From the NCBI GenBank assembly GCA_018398765.1, contig JAHBMJ010004761.1, positions 62,001 through 126,000 on the forward strand: 64,000 nt of DNA, read 5' to 3'. Below are positions 46,878-58,486 of this stretch, piece after piece. Under the pieces are notes generated by a model. It searched no databases. It was not told where the DNA came from and saw only the letters and a list, made by a program, of their open reading frames with translations. Each line of letters starts with the position of its first letter. Position 1 is the stretch's first letter. The DNA is from Chromera velia. Lineage: Eukaryota; Sar; Chromeraceae. Position numbers and translations under genes: made by a program.

Positions 46878-46976
46878 GCGTTTTCCCTAGAAGCTGCGCG
46901 CGTCAGAGGTTCAACATTGGGGCAGGAGGCCAATCCTCCCCACCAGGCATAAATCATAATCCTAATCCTAATACCA
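46878..46976 (+). mobile_element. LINE 3' end with AATCCT tail
   Basis: The sequence ttccctagaagctgcgcg through gaggccaatcctcc matches the reverse complement of the LINE 3' UTR at 4711-4790. It ends in an aatcctaatccta tail. The LTR-like element is inserted in this copy, and the DNA left of 44377 (ataaaggcgttt) continues the alignment. Confidence 0.6.
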
Positions 46977-49486
46977 TGTGAGGTAATAAAGCTTGGCCCC
47001 AAATAAATGATTGTATAGTGAAATCAAACTAGAAACCGAACAAAACTAGGAAGAAAAAAACTATGAAGATCAACCATAAGAAACTTTAACGGTTGTAACT
47101 CGTTTTTTACCTAGTTTTTTAAAAAATCATGCACAATTTTAATAGAGTGATAATTTTCAAACGCCTAACATGGCCCGATGCCAGAGACGATGCCGATGAC
47201 GTATGATGATGATGTATCCACTTTTGAATACTACTACGTGCAATTCCTACGTGCATGAGTAACTACAATCGTTACTAGATGAGTAAGGATTTCAGCAGTC
47301 AGCCCTCCTTTTAAACTCCTGCATGCATGGTTTGTCACTTGTAAACTCCTGCATGAAAGCTGACGAAAGTTCAGAGGAAGACCGCTTTATGGACAAACGA
47401 AAAAGAGAAAGGGACACGGGGAAGACGAGAAGGCGGAACCGGAGATCTCTCCCAATTGCCTCTCTCACCCCCTATGTGCACACATACGCAACTGGGACGA
47501 TTGCCCCTCCCGCCTCTTACCCCTGGCTTCTTGATTGATCCCACGCGGTGACAAAAGATCAGTTGAATGGATGAATGAATGAATGAATGGAGGAACGATC
47601 GAATGAATTGCAAATCGACTGACGAAGCCGAACAAAGGAAGCAACAGCATGTCAATCGACTGAGAGAGAAAAAAGGAAGAAATGAAAGAAAAGAAATGAA
47701 AGCAAGACAGACATGCAAAACGAGCCACAAAAGTCGAGAAAGCTGAGAAACATCTCTCAAGCAGTCAATTGATTAGTGGTTGACGGGGAAAACAAAAATC
47801 GGTCAAGAAATTGGGAATCCATCCACGCCTCCCTCCATCGAGCGTATGACATATGAAGAGGAAACAAAGCCAGAAAGAAAGACAAAAGAGAAGACCAGGG
47901 ACTTTGTGAAGGCAGCTCTTCTGTTGGAAGGACATGACTTTCCTTTCCCTTCCCTTGCCCGAAACTCGCCATTCTCTTTTTACTTTCGCTTTTTCAGTCT
48001 CCTGCTTCGGGCTCTTGCCGATGTGTTCTGATCATCTGGCAAAGAGGAGCGCAAGGTGGAGGGAAGAGGCCCCCCTACCTTGTGTGTTTGCTCACCTCCC
48101 GTTGCCTTCTTCAGAAAGAGTCGGTGACAAAAAAAATCGAGCGAAAGAATGAGGCTGTGGATACTTGTCATTCTCTTCTCTTCTATTCTTTCTGCCTTTC
48201 CCATTTGACATCAAGAGAACGACGAAATGCCCTCTCTCACGCCATCTGGTACAAGAAATAAAAAAACGCACTCCCGCTACAGCAGCCCACCGCCTGGCTC
48301 TCCTCTGCATGCCTGACTAGAGAGCTCGCTGTGACCCAACCGAACCGGATATTTAATTGGGGCATCTCTGTTACATCTAATGTCAGTCTCAGGAAAGGAA
48401 CCGTTTCTCTTCTGATCGGGCTCTAATGAACGTGGAGGCCTTTCCCCCCTTCCCCTTTCCCTCTGACGCCCCCTCCCTCTTGTTCGACACGCCTCTTTCT
48501 TCCATGTGCGAAAGAAAAGAAGGGACACGCAAGCTCTCGCAAAAGGGCTCAAGTGAGGTGGAAAGAGGGACTTCAAGGAGGGCAGGACAGAAGGCAGAAG
48601 GCGAATAGGTAGGCAGGAATGAAGTGAATAAAAGAGAGAGACGGAATGGGGCGAAAAGTACGGGCTGGAGGCGTACGGGATGGGGCACCAGGAGGAAAAG
48701 AGGAGGCGGAAACCAACAGAACGAAATGGAGGGAAAAACAAACAAACAAAGAAGAAAAGAGACACCCACTTCGTGCCACCTCCTTCTAGATACAACAACA
48801 GCAGCAAGAAAGGGGGGTGGAGGAAGGCGTGAAAGACAAGAGTAAAGCAGGAGGCGGTTTTGAGTTGAATCGTTTTTTCCCTTTCTGAGTTGACGAATTA
48901 CTTTTTTTGATACAGAGACGGGTAGTAAAAGGAGAGACGGGAAACCGTCACATACCCCCCCCCCCCTTCCTTCTTCGATTCAACTCCATCAGATCCTGTC
49001 CACGCACACCGACCGCCCAGCCAACAGGCCAACCGAAGGGCCAAGTGAGTGGACCAACGAACAGCAGGCATCTCACGCCTCCCTCTGCCACACACACCCA
49101 AGAGCAACAGCAGCAAGACGGGTGCAGGCAGGAAGGCGGAAGGCAAGAAGTCAGGGGAGAAACAAAATGGACAAGAAGAAGAAAGTGATGAGATTGACAC
49201 ACGAGGACTTGACGTTCTTCATGAAGATCACCGCCATAAGTTTCCTGAAGGTCTCTTCTGTACACAGGCAGGCGATAGGGTGAACAGCACAAAAAGAAGC
49301 CCATCTGGGTAAAGAAGAAAGAGAGAGGAGAAGAAGAAAAATGCATACAAGTATGCGTACAAGAGAAGGAAGGTGCGACATCCAATATACAACTTCCCTC
49401 CCCAACCACATCTGCCCCCCCGTCTCTCTGCTCATCTCATCAGATCATTTCCGTTCCCGTCTCTGTTTTTCCCCTGACTGTCCGAG
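46977..49486. other. Intergenic, 3' flank of the coiled-coil gene
   Basis: No gene was recognised. Pyrimidine/purine-skewed stretches give open frames of up to 176 codons on the minus strand (48277-48807) without motifs or splice structure. A GAAT run lies at about 47568-47592. Confidence 0.45.
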
Positions 49487-51876
49487 CTAACAACCAGGAT
49501 CTAAGTTTGGCTCGAAGAAGCTGTTCACCGTTCTCCAGAAAGGACTCTCCCTCCAACCCTTTTTGTTTCCTTTCGTCTTCTCCCGCTCCCCCCCTCTCTC
49601 CATCTGCTCGCTCTCTCTTCCCCCCAATCCCAATGAAGAAGAAGAAGACGCACCCGCACCTGACTGAGGCTGCTTTCCTCCCTCTGCACCCACACCGGGC
49701 TGCTTGCCTCCTTCCTCAGTCAGCGACACAGCCTGAGGTTTCCGTGCAGCCAGCTCTCTCTCACGGACTGTTACAGGGCCTACAGACGGGCTCAGAGTAC
49801 CGTCTCCCCCTCTTCCTCCTCCACCGTTCGAGTGAAAGTTCGGGTTCTCCATCAATGGGGGGAGTGCACCCCCTCCCCTGTCTCCTCTTCCCTCTCTCTC
49901 GCCCTCGTCCTCAAACAACGGATGCTGTCTGAGGGGATGACCCGAGGGGGTTCTCTGGAGGTTCTGGACGGTCTTCATGCGAGAGCTAGTCGACTGGGTC
50001 TCCCTCCCGTGCTCCCCCACAGCCCCCTCGCCGTCTGCAGTCATACCTGAAGATCCGAGCGGAAAGGGTGAGACGCCGTCACCCTCAGACCGCTCTCCAA
50101 TTACTCCAAACTCCCCCCGCCCCCCCCCTGGACCTCCGAACCCCCTCTCCCCCCCCTCACGCCAACTCATGCCCATGGCGCCCCCCTCCCCTGTCTGCAG
50201 AGGTTCATGGTATTGATGGAAGGGGGCATGTGCGCACTGAGGAAATGAGGAGGAGCTGTAGGCGGTATGCATCTGGGGGCCGGGCCCCGGAAAGCCGCTG
50301 TATGCAAACGGATGTAGGCTGGAGACGGGAACCGAGATGGGAGGGCGATATCCCGAAGACGCGCCACCCCATGAGGGCCCCGGCATCGGCTGGGCCCCTG
50401 CAGGAAGGCCCCCATCAGGATACGGGACCTGACGTGGGTGTGACCAGGGCCCCGGCTGGAGGGCCCCGTTCGAATAGGAGGGGGAGGATGCCGGGGCCTG
50501 AAGGGGGTGGGCTGCAATGGGGGTCGGTCGAGTGGCCCAGGGTATGGATTGGATGGGTTGGGAGACAGTGGGGTTGGTGTTGGGGGGCATGGCTGTGACG
50601 GTTTGTGATTGGGAGACCGCGGCTGAGGGAAGGGGGGAATGAGAAGGTGAGACATGGCGAGAGGAGCCGGTTGCTCTCATCTTATCCACAACATCTTCCA
50701 ATTTCTTGATCCTGCTGTCAGCGCTTATCTCCATCTGCATCATCCCTTCGAGGATATGATTCTTCTCTTTGAGGATCTCGTCCTTCGTATAGCGATTTGC
50801 AGCTTGCAGAACCTTTTCCCCTGTCCCCCCCGACTCTTCCTCCATCGCTATTCCGTTGGCCCGTGCTACGAGGTTTTTGACTGAAGGGGACATTCTGGGA
50901 TCTATCTTAACCGGGATCCTTTTCTGAACGTTCTCCTCGGATGAGAAAGAGGAAGAAGGGAAAGAGGGGCGGAGAAGAGATTCGTGCTCTTTCTCTCTTC
51001 CCACCTCTCTTCGTTTGTTTGATTCTTCTGCGTCTGCGTCTGCATTCACCGCAGAGGAGAGAGAGATGGGACCCCTGCCTTCCCGGTCCCTGCCTGCAGC
51101 GGCATCTCGAGAAAAGTAACCGAAACGATCCCCATCTTCTTTTTTTTGTCCCCTCCTCTCTGTCTCCCTCGTCCTCTCTGAGGTCTCCATGAAGTCCGTC
51201 TCCCTCTCCATCGCCAAGGGCAAAGAGGGAGCCTCGCGCTCATGTGAGAGACGGGGAAGGTGGCGAGGAAGGACGGTCTGAGTGGAGGCTGCAACTGCAC
51301 TTGGGTGGCCTCCACTGGCTCCTGGATAGTCTCTCTCACGAAGGGGCACCTGCGGGAAGCAAGAGGAAAATATGCACAAAGAACATTAAACGTGCAAGCG
51401 GCAAGAAGCTACAAAAACGAAAGCACGGCGAAGAAAGGGGGGGCAGTGCGTTGGAAAGGATGCGAAAAGGGAGAAGTGCTGTGCTTTCTTTTGTTGCCAC
51501 AGACAGGCGAAAGAGAGAGCTAGAGGAAGGAGTCCATCCCGATACCCCCCTTGAAGCCGAGCCTGCTGACGGACCTGAGAGGTCTGAGAGGACAAACAGA
51601 AGGGAAAGGGCACGTCGCGTCGCGTCTCCTCTTCATGTCTCGTCTGTCTCCCGTCCCACCCTCCCTGCCCAAGCTGCCGTTGCTGCTCCTCCCAAGAGGC
51701 AAAGTACGCAGACGGCGCTCCTCTTGCCTCCGCACCCTCACGATCGTCCCCCCACCTCCCCCCAATCGACGATGCACCAGGGGCAAAAGAGGACTGCAAC
51801 AGAAAGGAAGGAGACAGCAGAACACAGGGCGAAGATAAGAAGCGAGTAAGAAACGGTTTTGAGCTCTGCACTCACT

Positions 51877-51912
<36 letters not shown>

Positions 51913-54249
51913 CAGAAGTGACAGGTATTCAGAGAGCCATGCAGGAAAGAAGGCCACAAAAAACAATGAGTCGAGAGGCGTCCGTCTGACTGAACGATCA
52001 CTTCGCGCTTCATCGATGTTTCGTTTTGCTTTCCCAAATCCAGAACGGCGACGCTCCTCTCCTTTACGCGCACGCACACACACACACACGAACACGACTT
52101 TCTGTCTGAAGATCCTCATGGAGTTGCAGAAGTCTTCGAACAAATACGGAGGGGGGGTTGCCGCAGAAAAACAAATGCCTGTGCGCACCTGTCTTTCTCC
52201 CGATTCTCCTCCCCTGTCTCTCTGTCTCCAGTATTCTTCCTCCACCCCTCTCCTGCCGTCTCTGGGCACTTCTCCTCGGCCCTGCAAAGGGACCTCTCCC
52301 GCCATGCCCCCCCCACGCGCAGAGACAGACGAGGCCCCGGCGTGGTGAAGGGTCCGACGGCGTGGGGGACCCTGTGTGTGGGGTGAAGAACTGCCCACCG
52401 GCATGGAAGCCTGGGATCGAGGTGATTTTCTCACAGCTGTCTGGAGCGCTGGAGGAGGACAGGGAGTCTTGGGAGGGGACCATTTTGGACTCTCTTCCTC
52501 TTCCTCTTGCTCGTCTTCCTCCTCCTCTTCCATTTCCATTTCCATCCTCCCACCTGGATAGGAAGAGACGTGAGGAGTCTTCAGGAGAACCCCATCCATT
52601 CCCTCCGTCTCCCTCTGATCTAAAGGAAGCATCTGCATCTTCTGTTGAATCCTCTCACCCAGAGCCCGACGGGCCCCGGGAGATCTGGACTCTCCCACTT
52701 CTGCAGGGGGGGATCGGTGAGAAGCGGAGAGGGAAGAAGGACCAGGGCCCTCCTCACCCTCTTCTCCCTCTCTGGTCTCACTCCGCAAGGGGAAGGCCTG
52801 GGTGCCTCGGTGGCCCTCATATGCTGCTGGTGTTGCTGTGATTCCGTATGCAGGTGTGGGGGGGACTCTGTGTGAAGAGGCTGCTGCTGATGGCTCCATA
52901 CTCATGCGTCTTTTCTCAATGTTCAGTTCTCGTTTGTGCCTCTCTCTCTGCAAACAGACGGGGAGAGGGGGAAGGCAATTAAGGAATAAAGGAGAGAAGA
53001 GAACAAGTCAGAGTCCGTTCAAACGAGCAGATGAGAGCCGAGTGAGATGAAAAGTGTGGATGGGCATGGGTGCTGAGCGGAGGTGACATACAAAGATGAA
53101 AACTGATGGAAGGAGGGCTGCATGTCTAGCTGAGGACCGAAAAGTTCCAGAGTCCCAGTGAGCTCACCTCAGCAGTCATCGTGCGTTTGTGTTCAGCGTC
53201 CCTCTGCATTTGTGCCTTCTTCAATTGGTTAATCTCTCTCTCCCTCTCGTTGATCTCCCTCTCTCGCTCCTCCAATTCACGTGCCACCTGCGCCTCTCTT
53301 TCCCTCTTCTCATCCTCAAATGCTCTGCGGATCCTCTCCCTTTCTTGCTCCATCAGCGCATTGTGCTGCCTCTTTCTCTCCTCTTCTCTCTCCTCCTCTT
53401 GCTGCTTGAGCTCGGCGAGCAGACGTCTGACCCTCGGGTCGTCCTTCGGGTCCTCTTCCGTCTGCAGGGGGGAATTGAAGGAACAAGAAGAAGACGTGAC
53501 GGACATAACAGGAACAGGGAGAGCATACATGAAGACGTGCGCACCAGCGAGACAGCGCAACGAAGCAGGAATGAGCAACGAAGCCGAGTGAGGAAAGCGT
53601 GAAAGCTGACTATCAGAGAGAGGAATGCGAAGGAAGAGACGGCGACGAAGTGTTCGATTCGAAATAGAAGCAGGAAGAGAGGACCGTGAAACCAGACAGG
53701 CACATCAGGTGCACCAAAGGGAAACAGAGTGGCCCACGACAAAAGAGTAGAAGGGAAGGTGGAGTACGGAGAAAGACAGGCGCAGAACGTGAACCCGTCG
53801 GCAAGAGAGGAAGATAAGTAAGCGAGCCAAGGCACAGCAACAAGAGGAGGATAAGGAGGAGTGCGAATCTATCGACAGGGCAAAGTCAGACGAGAGGAGA
53901 ACGCTGAAAGAGAGAGACAGTGTGTTGCAGATGCATCGATTTCCGTCAGTAGAGGCTCAAGAACAGAAGGCTTTGGAGGACAACAAAGCCCAACCAGAAG
54001 GCCCAAACGGATACGAATGGTTGAAGGATGCATTGATAGGTCCGTCCCACGGCTTCTTACACTCTCAAAGCTGACCGTCAGCTGTCCCGACTCTTGCGTC
54101 TCTGGCAGTGAGTCTCTCTCCTCGTTCCGCCCTTCCGCCCCCTCATCGGGAAGGCTTCCCTCCCTTGCCGACATATACTGGGTGTCTGACTCTCTTGGTG
54201 ACTTTGTAAAAGAGTGGTAGAGAGATCCAACGTCACCCTCGAGGCTCAT
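49487..54249 (-). CDS. Large low-complexity coiled-coil protein (about 1107 aa, 5 exons)
   Basis: Exons: 54061-54249, 53168-53461, 52189-52947, 51575-51793, 49487-51349, all phase 0, 3324 bases in total. The start is the ATG at 54249 (MSLEGDVGSLYHSFTK); upstream exons cannot be excluded because the frame continues to an acceptor-like site near 54284. Exon 2 encodes a strong charged coiled coil (residues about 64-160; e.g. ELKQQEEEREEERKRQHNAL, EREREINEREREINQLKK). Exon 3 is acidic and Pro/Ser-rich, with an EMEMEEEEEDEQEEEEE run. Exon 5 has a helical part with VSPSVKNLVAR-like text (MSPSVKNLVARANG) and a second coiled coil (ADSRIKKLEDVVDKMRA), then long Gly/Pro/Ser-rich disorder, ending FWRTVNSFFEPNLDPGC. 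The family is not recognised; a cytoskeletal or centrosomal structural role would be a guess. Confidence 0.65.
51880..51911. repeat. GA microsatellite in an intron of the coiled-coil gene
   Basis: About 14 GA units in the intron between exons 52189-52947 and 51575-51793. Confidence 0.9.
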
Positions 54250-54544
54250 GGGAAGAGGATCAAGGTCCAAAACGCGCCTGACGAATTGAAGTCAGCCGCA
54301 CCTGTTTTTGTGAGCAGTGCAATGCGTAAACAAAGGTCAAAAAAAGGCGTCCAACGGGTCCCAAGTGCTCCCCTTTGACGCAAACGGAGAGCTCATACAG
54401 GACGACAGGGTAGTGATATGTGTGTACGGGAGCTGTGTTGGTGAATTTCCCGGGTGAAACCTCAGACTTCCATTTGAAAGCAGTCTGATGAAAAGACAAG
54501 CTCGATCGTCATCCATTCAGTCTGGAGCCTTTCCCACTTAATTC

Positions 54545-54605
54545 TTTGCATGCTTGCAAGGTCGCGGCCAATTCGCGGCCCCGCGGCCCGCGGCCGGGAC
54601 CGACC
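54545..54605. promoter_or_regulatory. GC-rich island between head-to-head genes
   Basis: GCATGCTTGCAAGGTCGCGG and CCCCGCGGCCCGCGGCCGGG lie in the 509 bases between the starts at 54249 (minus) and 54758 (plus). The CTTGCAAGGTCGCGGCC part resembles TTGCAAGGTCCGGCCCC in the island at 40100-40205, so a shared site is likely. Confidence 0.45.
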
Positions 54606-54757
54606 AAATTAAGAGAAGAATCTTAATTTCCAGCCGATTAATTTCTCTTTATAAGGAGGGCGCGAAATCTGCATGTGTCTCTGACTCTCTGTCTGTCTCT
54701 TGTTCTTTTCTATTCGATTTACAATCTTCGTGGCTTGCGTCTTCATCATAATTTTAC

Positions 54758-56881
54758 ATGGATGACGGGATCCTTTTACAACGCCACAACCTGAGCAAAT
54801 TCCCGAGACCCTTCTGCTTCTCGCATCCACCCGAAGTGCAAGACCGATACAGGAAGAAAAAGGTCAGTCAAATGGGGAACGGCGGCTCTGACCTCCACGG
54901 AGAAAGAGTCCCTACACGGCAAGTGGATGCCGCAGGGCTGGAGAAACTCCGCCGTATGGCATCAGAGGGTCCGAGGGATCCCTCTGCAAAGCCCTCCCTC
55001 TCCCGGTCCCCTTCGGGAGTTTCGGGGGCGCCCCCTCCCTCCACATCAGATGAACCTCTGCCGGAAAGAATCGCCCAGCTTGCCCAAGCAGTGAAAAAGT
55101 TTGCGAAGACAAAGACGGAAGAGTTGCAGAGTGGGCGTCTGAAGCACACCCTGGGGGCGGGTACGTCACCAGAGTTGGAGGTGGTCAAGAAGGAACACCC
55201 GGAGTATGCTGATCCGATCCAGACTTTAGTGAATGACCTGGGGGTGGCTGGAAGAGACTCTCGAAAGAAATTTGACGCAGCTGCAGACAGGTTGAAGGTC
55301 ATGGCGAAGGAACAGAAGATTAAGTGGACAGAGTCGACTTCAATCACCGCAGCACAGAAGGCAGCGCAGAGCAGAGCCCTAGAGCAGGCAGAGGCATTGA
55401 ACCCCCAAGGGCTTTTGGCAGCGCTGCAGGGGTTGCCAGCGATGGAGGGCCTCTTGCAAGCGGCAAAGGCTCTCTCGAAGGCAGAGGAGAGGGTTGTCAC
55501 TATAGCAGAGTTGAGAGATGCTGTCTTGTCCGTTGACAAGTTGATGCTGGACACATGGATTGAACAGGCACAGACACTGGGGATGCCTGTTGATTCGCGA
55601 ATTTTCCAATTGTCTGAACTTCTTGCCCACCCAAATGCACAGAAATATGCAGCCCGTTATCGTAAAGCCCGGCTTCGTCTTCTTGAGCAGATGTCTCAAG
55701 CAGCCTCCTCTTTGGACCTCTCCCTTCTCCTTCAAGTTTCCAAATACGCAAAACCACTCCGACTAGAGACTCCCCAACTAACTCAGCTCATCTCTATGCT
55801 TGTTGCTGCCAGCGGGCGACCCGCAACCCCTTCTCGCCCCCCTAGGCGTACTTCTTTTTCTGCCGACCCTCGTCCCCCATCCGCATCTGGTGCGAAGGCA
55901 AGCGGGAAGGAAAAGGAATCCTTTTGGGGTCGGGGACCGGGAGGGGGGTCAAAGAAAGTGGCGGCAAATTTTCCGTGGGGGGGTGCGGGGGGGGGCGAGG
56001 AAGGATGGAAAGAAGGAGCAAAAAAATACGATGAGGAGCAGAGACGTGCAGCTTTCGAAAGAGAATTCCGTGAGAAATTCGGTGCTGGTGTGGGATCACG
56101 AGACGACATTCCGGCAGGGGGTTTTCCGTTTGGAGGTCCGAGAGTTCGGAGGTCGTCTACTGCGACGGGGGAAAGAGGTTCGAGGAGCTTCGAGGAAGAG
56201 GGCAGGGAGCAGCAGAGAGACAGAAGACCCTCAAATGGGATGGGAGATGCGGCGGCTGCAGCGCAAGCGTCAGTACGGAGGCGACAGGGAGATAGAAAAA
56301 AAATTCAAAAATGTCCCTCGAGGTGTCCACATCTTCGCAGATTTTCTCATCGGCGTTATCAAATCTTTTTTCCCTCTTCTTCCTCTTTCTGGATTTCACT
56401 GCTTGATCCCTTCCGCTTGCATGGACACTCAGCTCTCCTGCCGGTTCCTTTGAAAGTCTTGCCTCCCTCTTGTGCTAGAGGCTTCTTTCTTGATCCTGAA
56501 ACAACGTCGAAAGCTTTTCTGTTTTTCTGGTTTTCTTCAATATCTCCGCTCTTTGATGTATCAGTCAAACACCGAGCTCCACTCTCGCTCATGGACACGT
56601 GAACGGGTCGTCCCGTCCATGCATCACCTCTGCATGTCCCGGCTGCTCTCTCTGCATGCTCCGAATTTGCTGACCTTTTTTCTTCCCTTCTTCTCTTCAC
56701 TTGCCTTCTCTCTGTCCACCGCAGGCGTCGTGCGGCCGCCCTGAAAGCCCTCGGGTTCCCTCAGGGAAGCGAGCCGAGCCAGGCCGAGCTCAAGGTCAGT
56801 CAGCCTCCTTAACTTATTTATTCTTTCACATCAGTGCCGGTGTTGCCGAGTGCATATGTCTATTTACCTGGCCAACTCTCT

Positions 56882-56926
<45 letters not shown>

Positions 56927-57159
56927 GGAATTCAAATCGGAATTGCTTGTATTATGTCTTGATGTCAGTCTACGTTTTTGATCTGTCTCTCCTGTGTGTC
57001 TGCTTGCAGTCCGCTTACCGAAAAGGCGCCTTGCAGTGGCATCCCGACAGACCGCAAAACCACTCCCGGGCGGAGGAAGCCAAGGAGAAGTTCCAGGAGA
57101 TTAAGGATGCATTTGACTACCTGGCAGGGCCCGTGGGAGGTGTGGCGGCAGGGACCTAG
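54758..57159 (+). CDS. J-domain (DnaJ-like) co-chaperone with C-terminal J domain (576 aa, 3 exons)
   Basis: Exons: 54758-56268, 56725-56794, 57010-57159; the sum is 1731 bases. The J domain stimulates Hsp70 ATPase through its HPD loop (family knowledge). It lies at residues about 504-567: RRAAALKALGFPQ then helix II SAYRKGALQW, HPD at 538-540, and EEAKEKFQEIKDAFDYL. The phase-2 and phase-0 introns split the domain and join precisely. The first 500 residues hold a long helical region (residues 100-330), then Ser/Pro/Gly-rich segments and an FEREFREKFGAG motif. No zinc finger or client-binding domain of type A/B proteins is visible, so it is a class C-like protein, like auxilin in having the J domain at the end. 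Starting at the ATG at 54872 instead gives MGNGGSD, a good N-myristoylation signal, so membrane attachment is possible. Confidence 0.82.
56879..56926. repeat. CT microsatellite in the last J-domain-gene intron
   Basis: About 22 CT units with one interruption in the 215-base intron. Confidence 0.95.
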
Positions 57160-58486
57160 GCAGGGACGTAGACAGGTGGAGCGTTACTGTATCATAAGCT
57201 TTTGGGGGTCAGACAGAAGGTCAAGCTTCAAAATTTTAAGACTGATTCTGATAGTGGCTTACTGCAATTGCCGTGTCAGTGTACAACATGAAAGTTCTTT
57301 AGGATTATAGGGCCCGATAATGGCTTGTATGCATGTGATATTGATTTCATGACTGGTACTAAAATTGTAGGTGATAGTGTTTTTTCTTAGAACTAACTTA
57401 AATTAGTTTTAAAAACTTTGAAAGTACCTGGCCTGGGAAATTACGAACCTTTGGTAGAACTTAAGCCTAGAAGTTCACTTAGTATACTTTCATTGAATAA
57501 AACTCCCAGTAAAACTCAAAGTCTCAAGTCTCATTATGCATGCTTTGTAATGTATAAAATGAAAAAAGTATGAAAAAAATGCATGTCTAAGGATTAAAAA
57601 TGCCTGAACAATTATTTATATTTTATAATTATCATTAATAACGAAGCTATAGTTACGGAGTACCATTAACTGACAAACTAGCTCAAAAGAGTCTCTATGA
57701 AGGCTACTATTCAGAAGCCTTAGGGTTAAACTTTGAATGCATTGCTAATACGGATGCAGAGCCTGTGTAAAGTAGAATTTACCGTGGAAACCGTTTGTCT
57801 ACATGCTACTAGTACTCTAGGTACCGCACATTAAAAAAAAAAAAAATTAGGCGTCCTCAACTTTTTTTTTCTTTTTTTTTTTTTAATGTCAAAAGTTAGG
57901 TTCACACTTTGTGTGGAAAAGTAAGTTTCAGAGTCGAAAGTGATTCTTTTCCTTTTGGAGGCACTTGAAATAAAAAAAGAAAAAAAAAGAAAAAAAAAAG
58001 GCCTTCCCAACTTTTTTTTTTCTTTTTTTTTTCTATGTGCGACGCCTAGCTAGTACTTGACATGCTAATCCACATGCCTAACCACATGCCTTACAAACTG
58101 TATACTACTAAGAGAGACCTCACCGAGCTCACCCTTAGACAGCCAGAGCATTAAATTAATGCTAGTAAGTACATGCCTAGGTACATGCCCAATTAAATGA
58201 ATACACACTGTATTACACAGAGTGGACCGTACTTTGATTTTATTATACTACAGGTTGTACAATAATTCATCATATGTATATAAATTAAGTAATCAATTAA
58301 TATTAAACGTTTAAAGTGATCTTAATTCGAAAACTTTTTAAATCCTAAGTTTGTTGGGACCAAAAAACAAGTTTATTTTGCAGTAAGTGTACAGCATACA
58401 CATTATGAGGCTGTCTCAATCTGACATGTTTGAAGGGTTGCATACTGTGATGGAGGCAGATTTCTTACAAAGTTCAAACAGCAATG
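57160..58486. other. AT-rich intergenic gap between convergent genes
   Basis: No coding exon is recognised. Two copies of an A-run / ggcgtcctcaac-like / T-run arrangement lie at 57831-57884 and 57969-58034. Confidence 0.5.
57831..58034. repeat. Paired A-run/T-run inverted structures
   Basis: At 57831-57884 an A-run and a T-run enclose ttaggcgtcctcaac. At 57969-58034 an A-run (with G) and a T-run enclose ggccttcccaac. Each could form a hairpin. The two are related and may mark the ends of a small element or act as 3' end signals of the convergent genes. Confidence 0.5.

Noticed and set aside
48277-48807. 176-codon minus-strand frame
   Set aside because: Low-complexity hydrophobic text from a pyrimidine tract; no domain or splice context.
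52158-52841. 227-codon plus-strand frame
   Set aside because: Antisense to a coding exon of the coiled-coil gene; proline- and serine-rich shadow.
54260-54499. 79-codon minus-strand frame upstream of the coiled-coil gene
   Set aside because: It has no ATG start and its donor phase does not fit the next exon; possibly 5' UTR or an unrelated exon.
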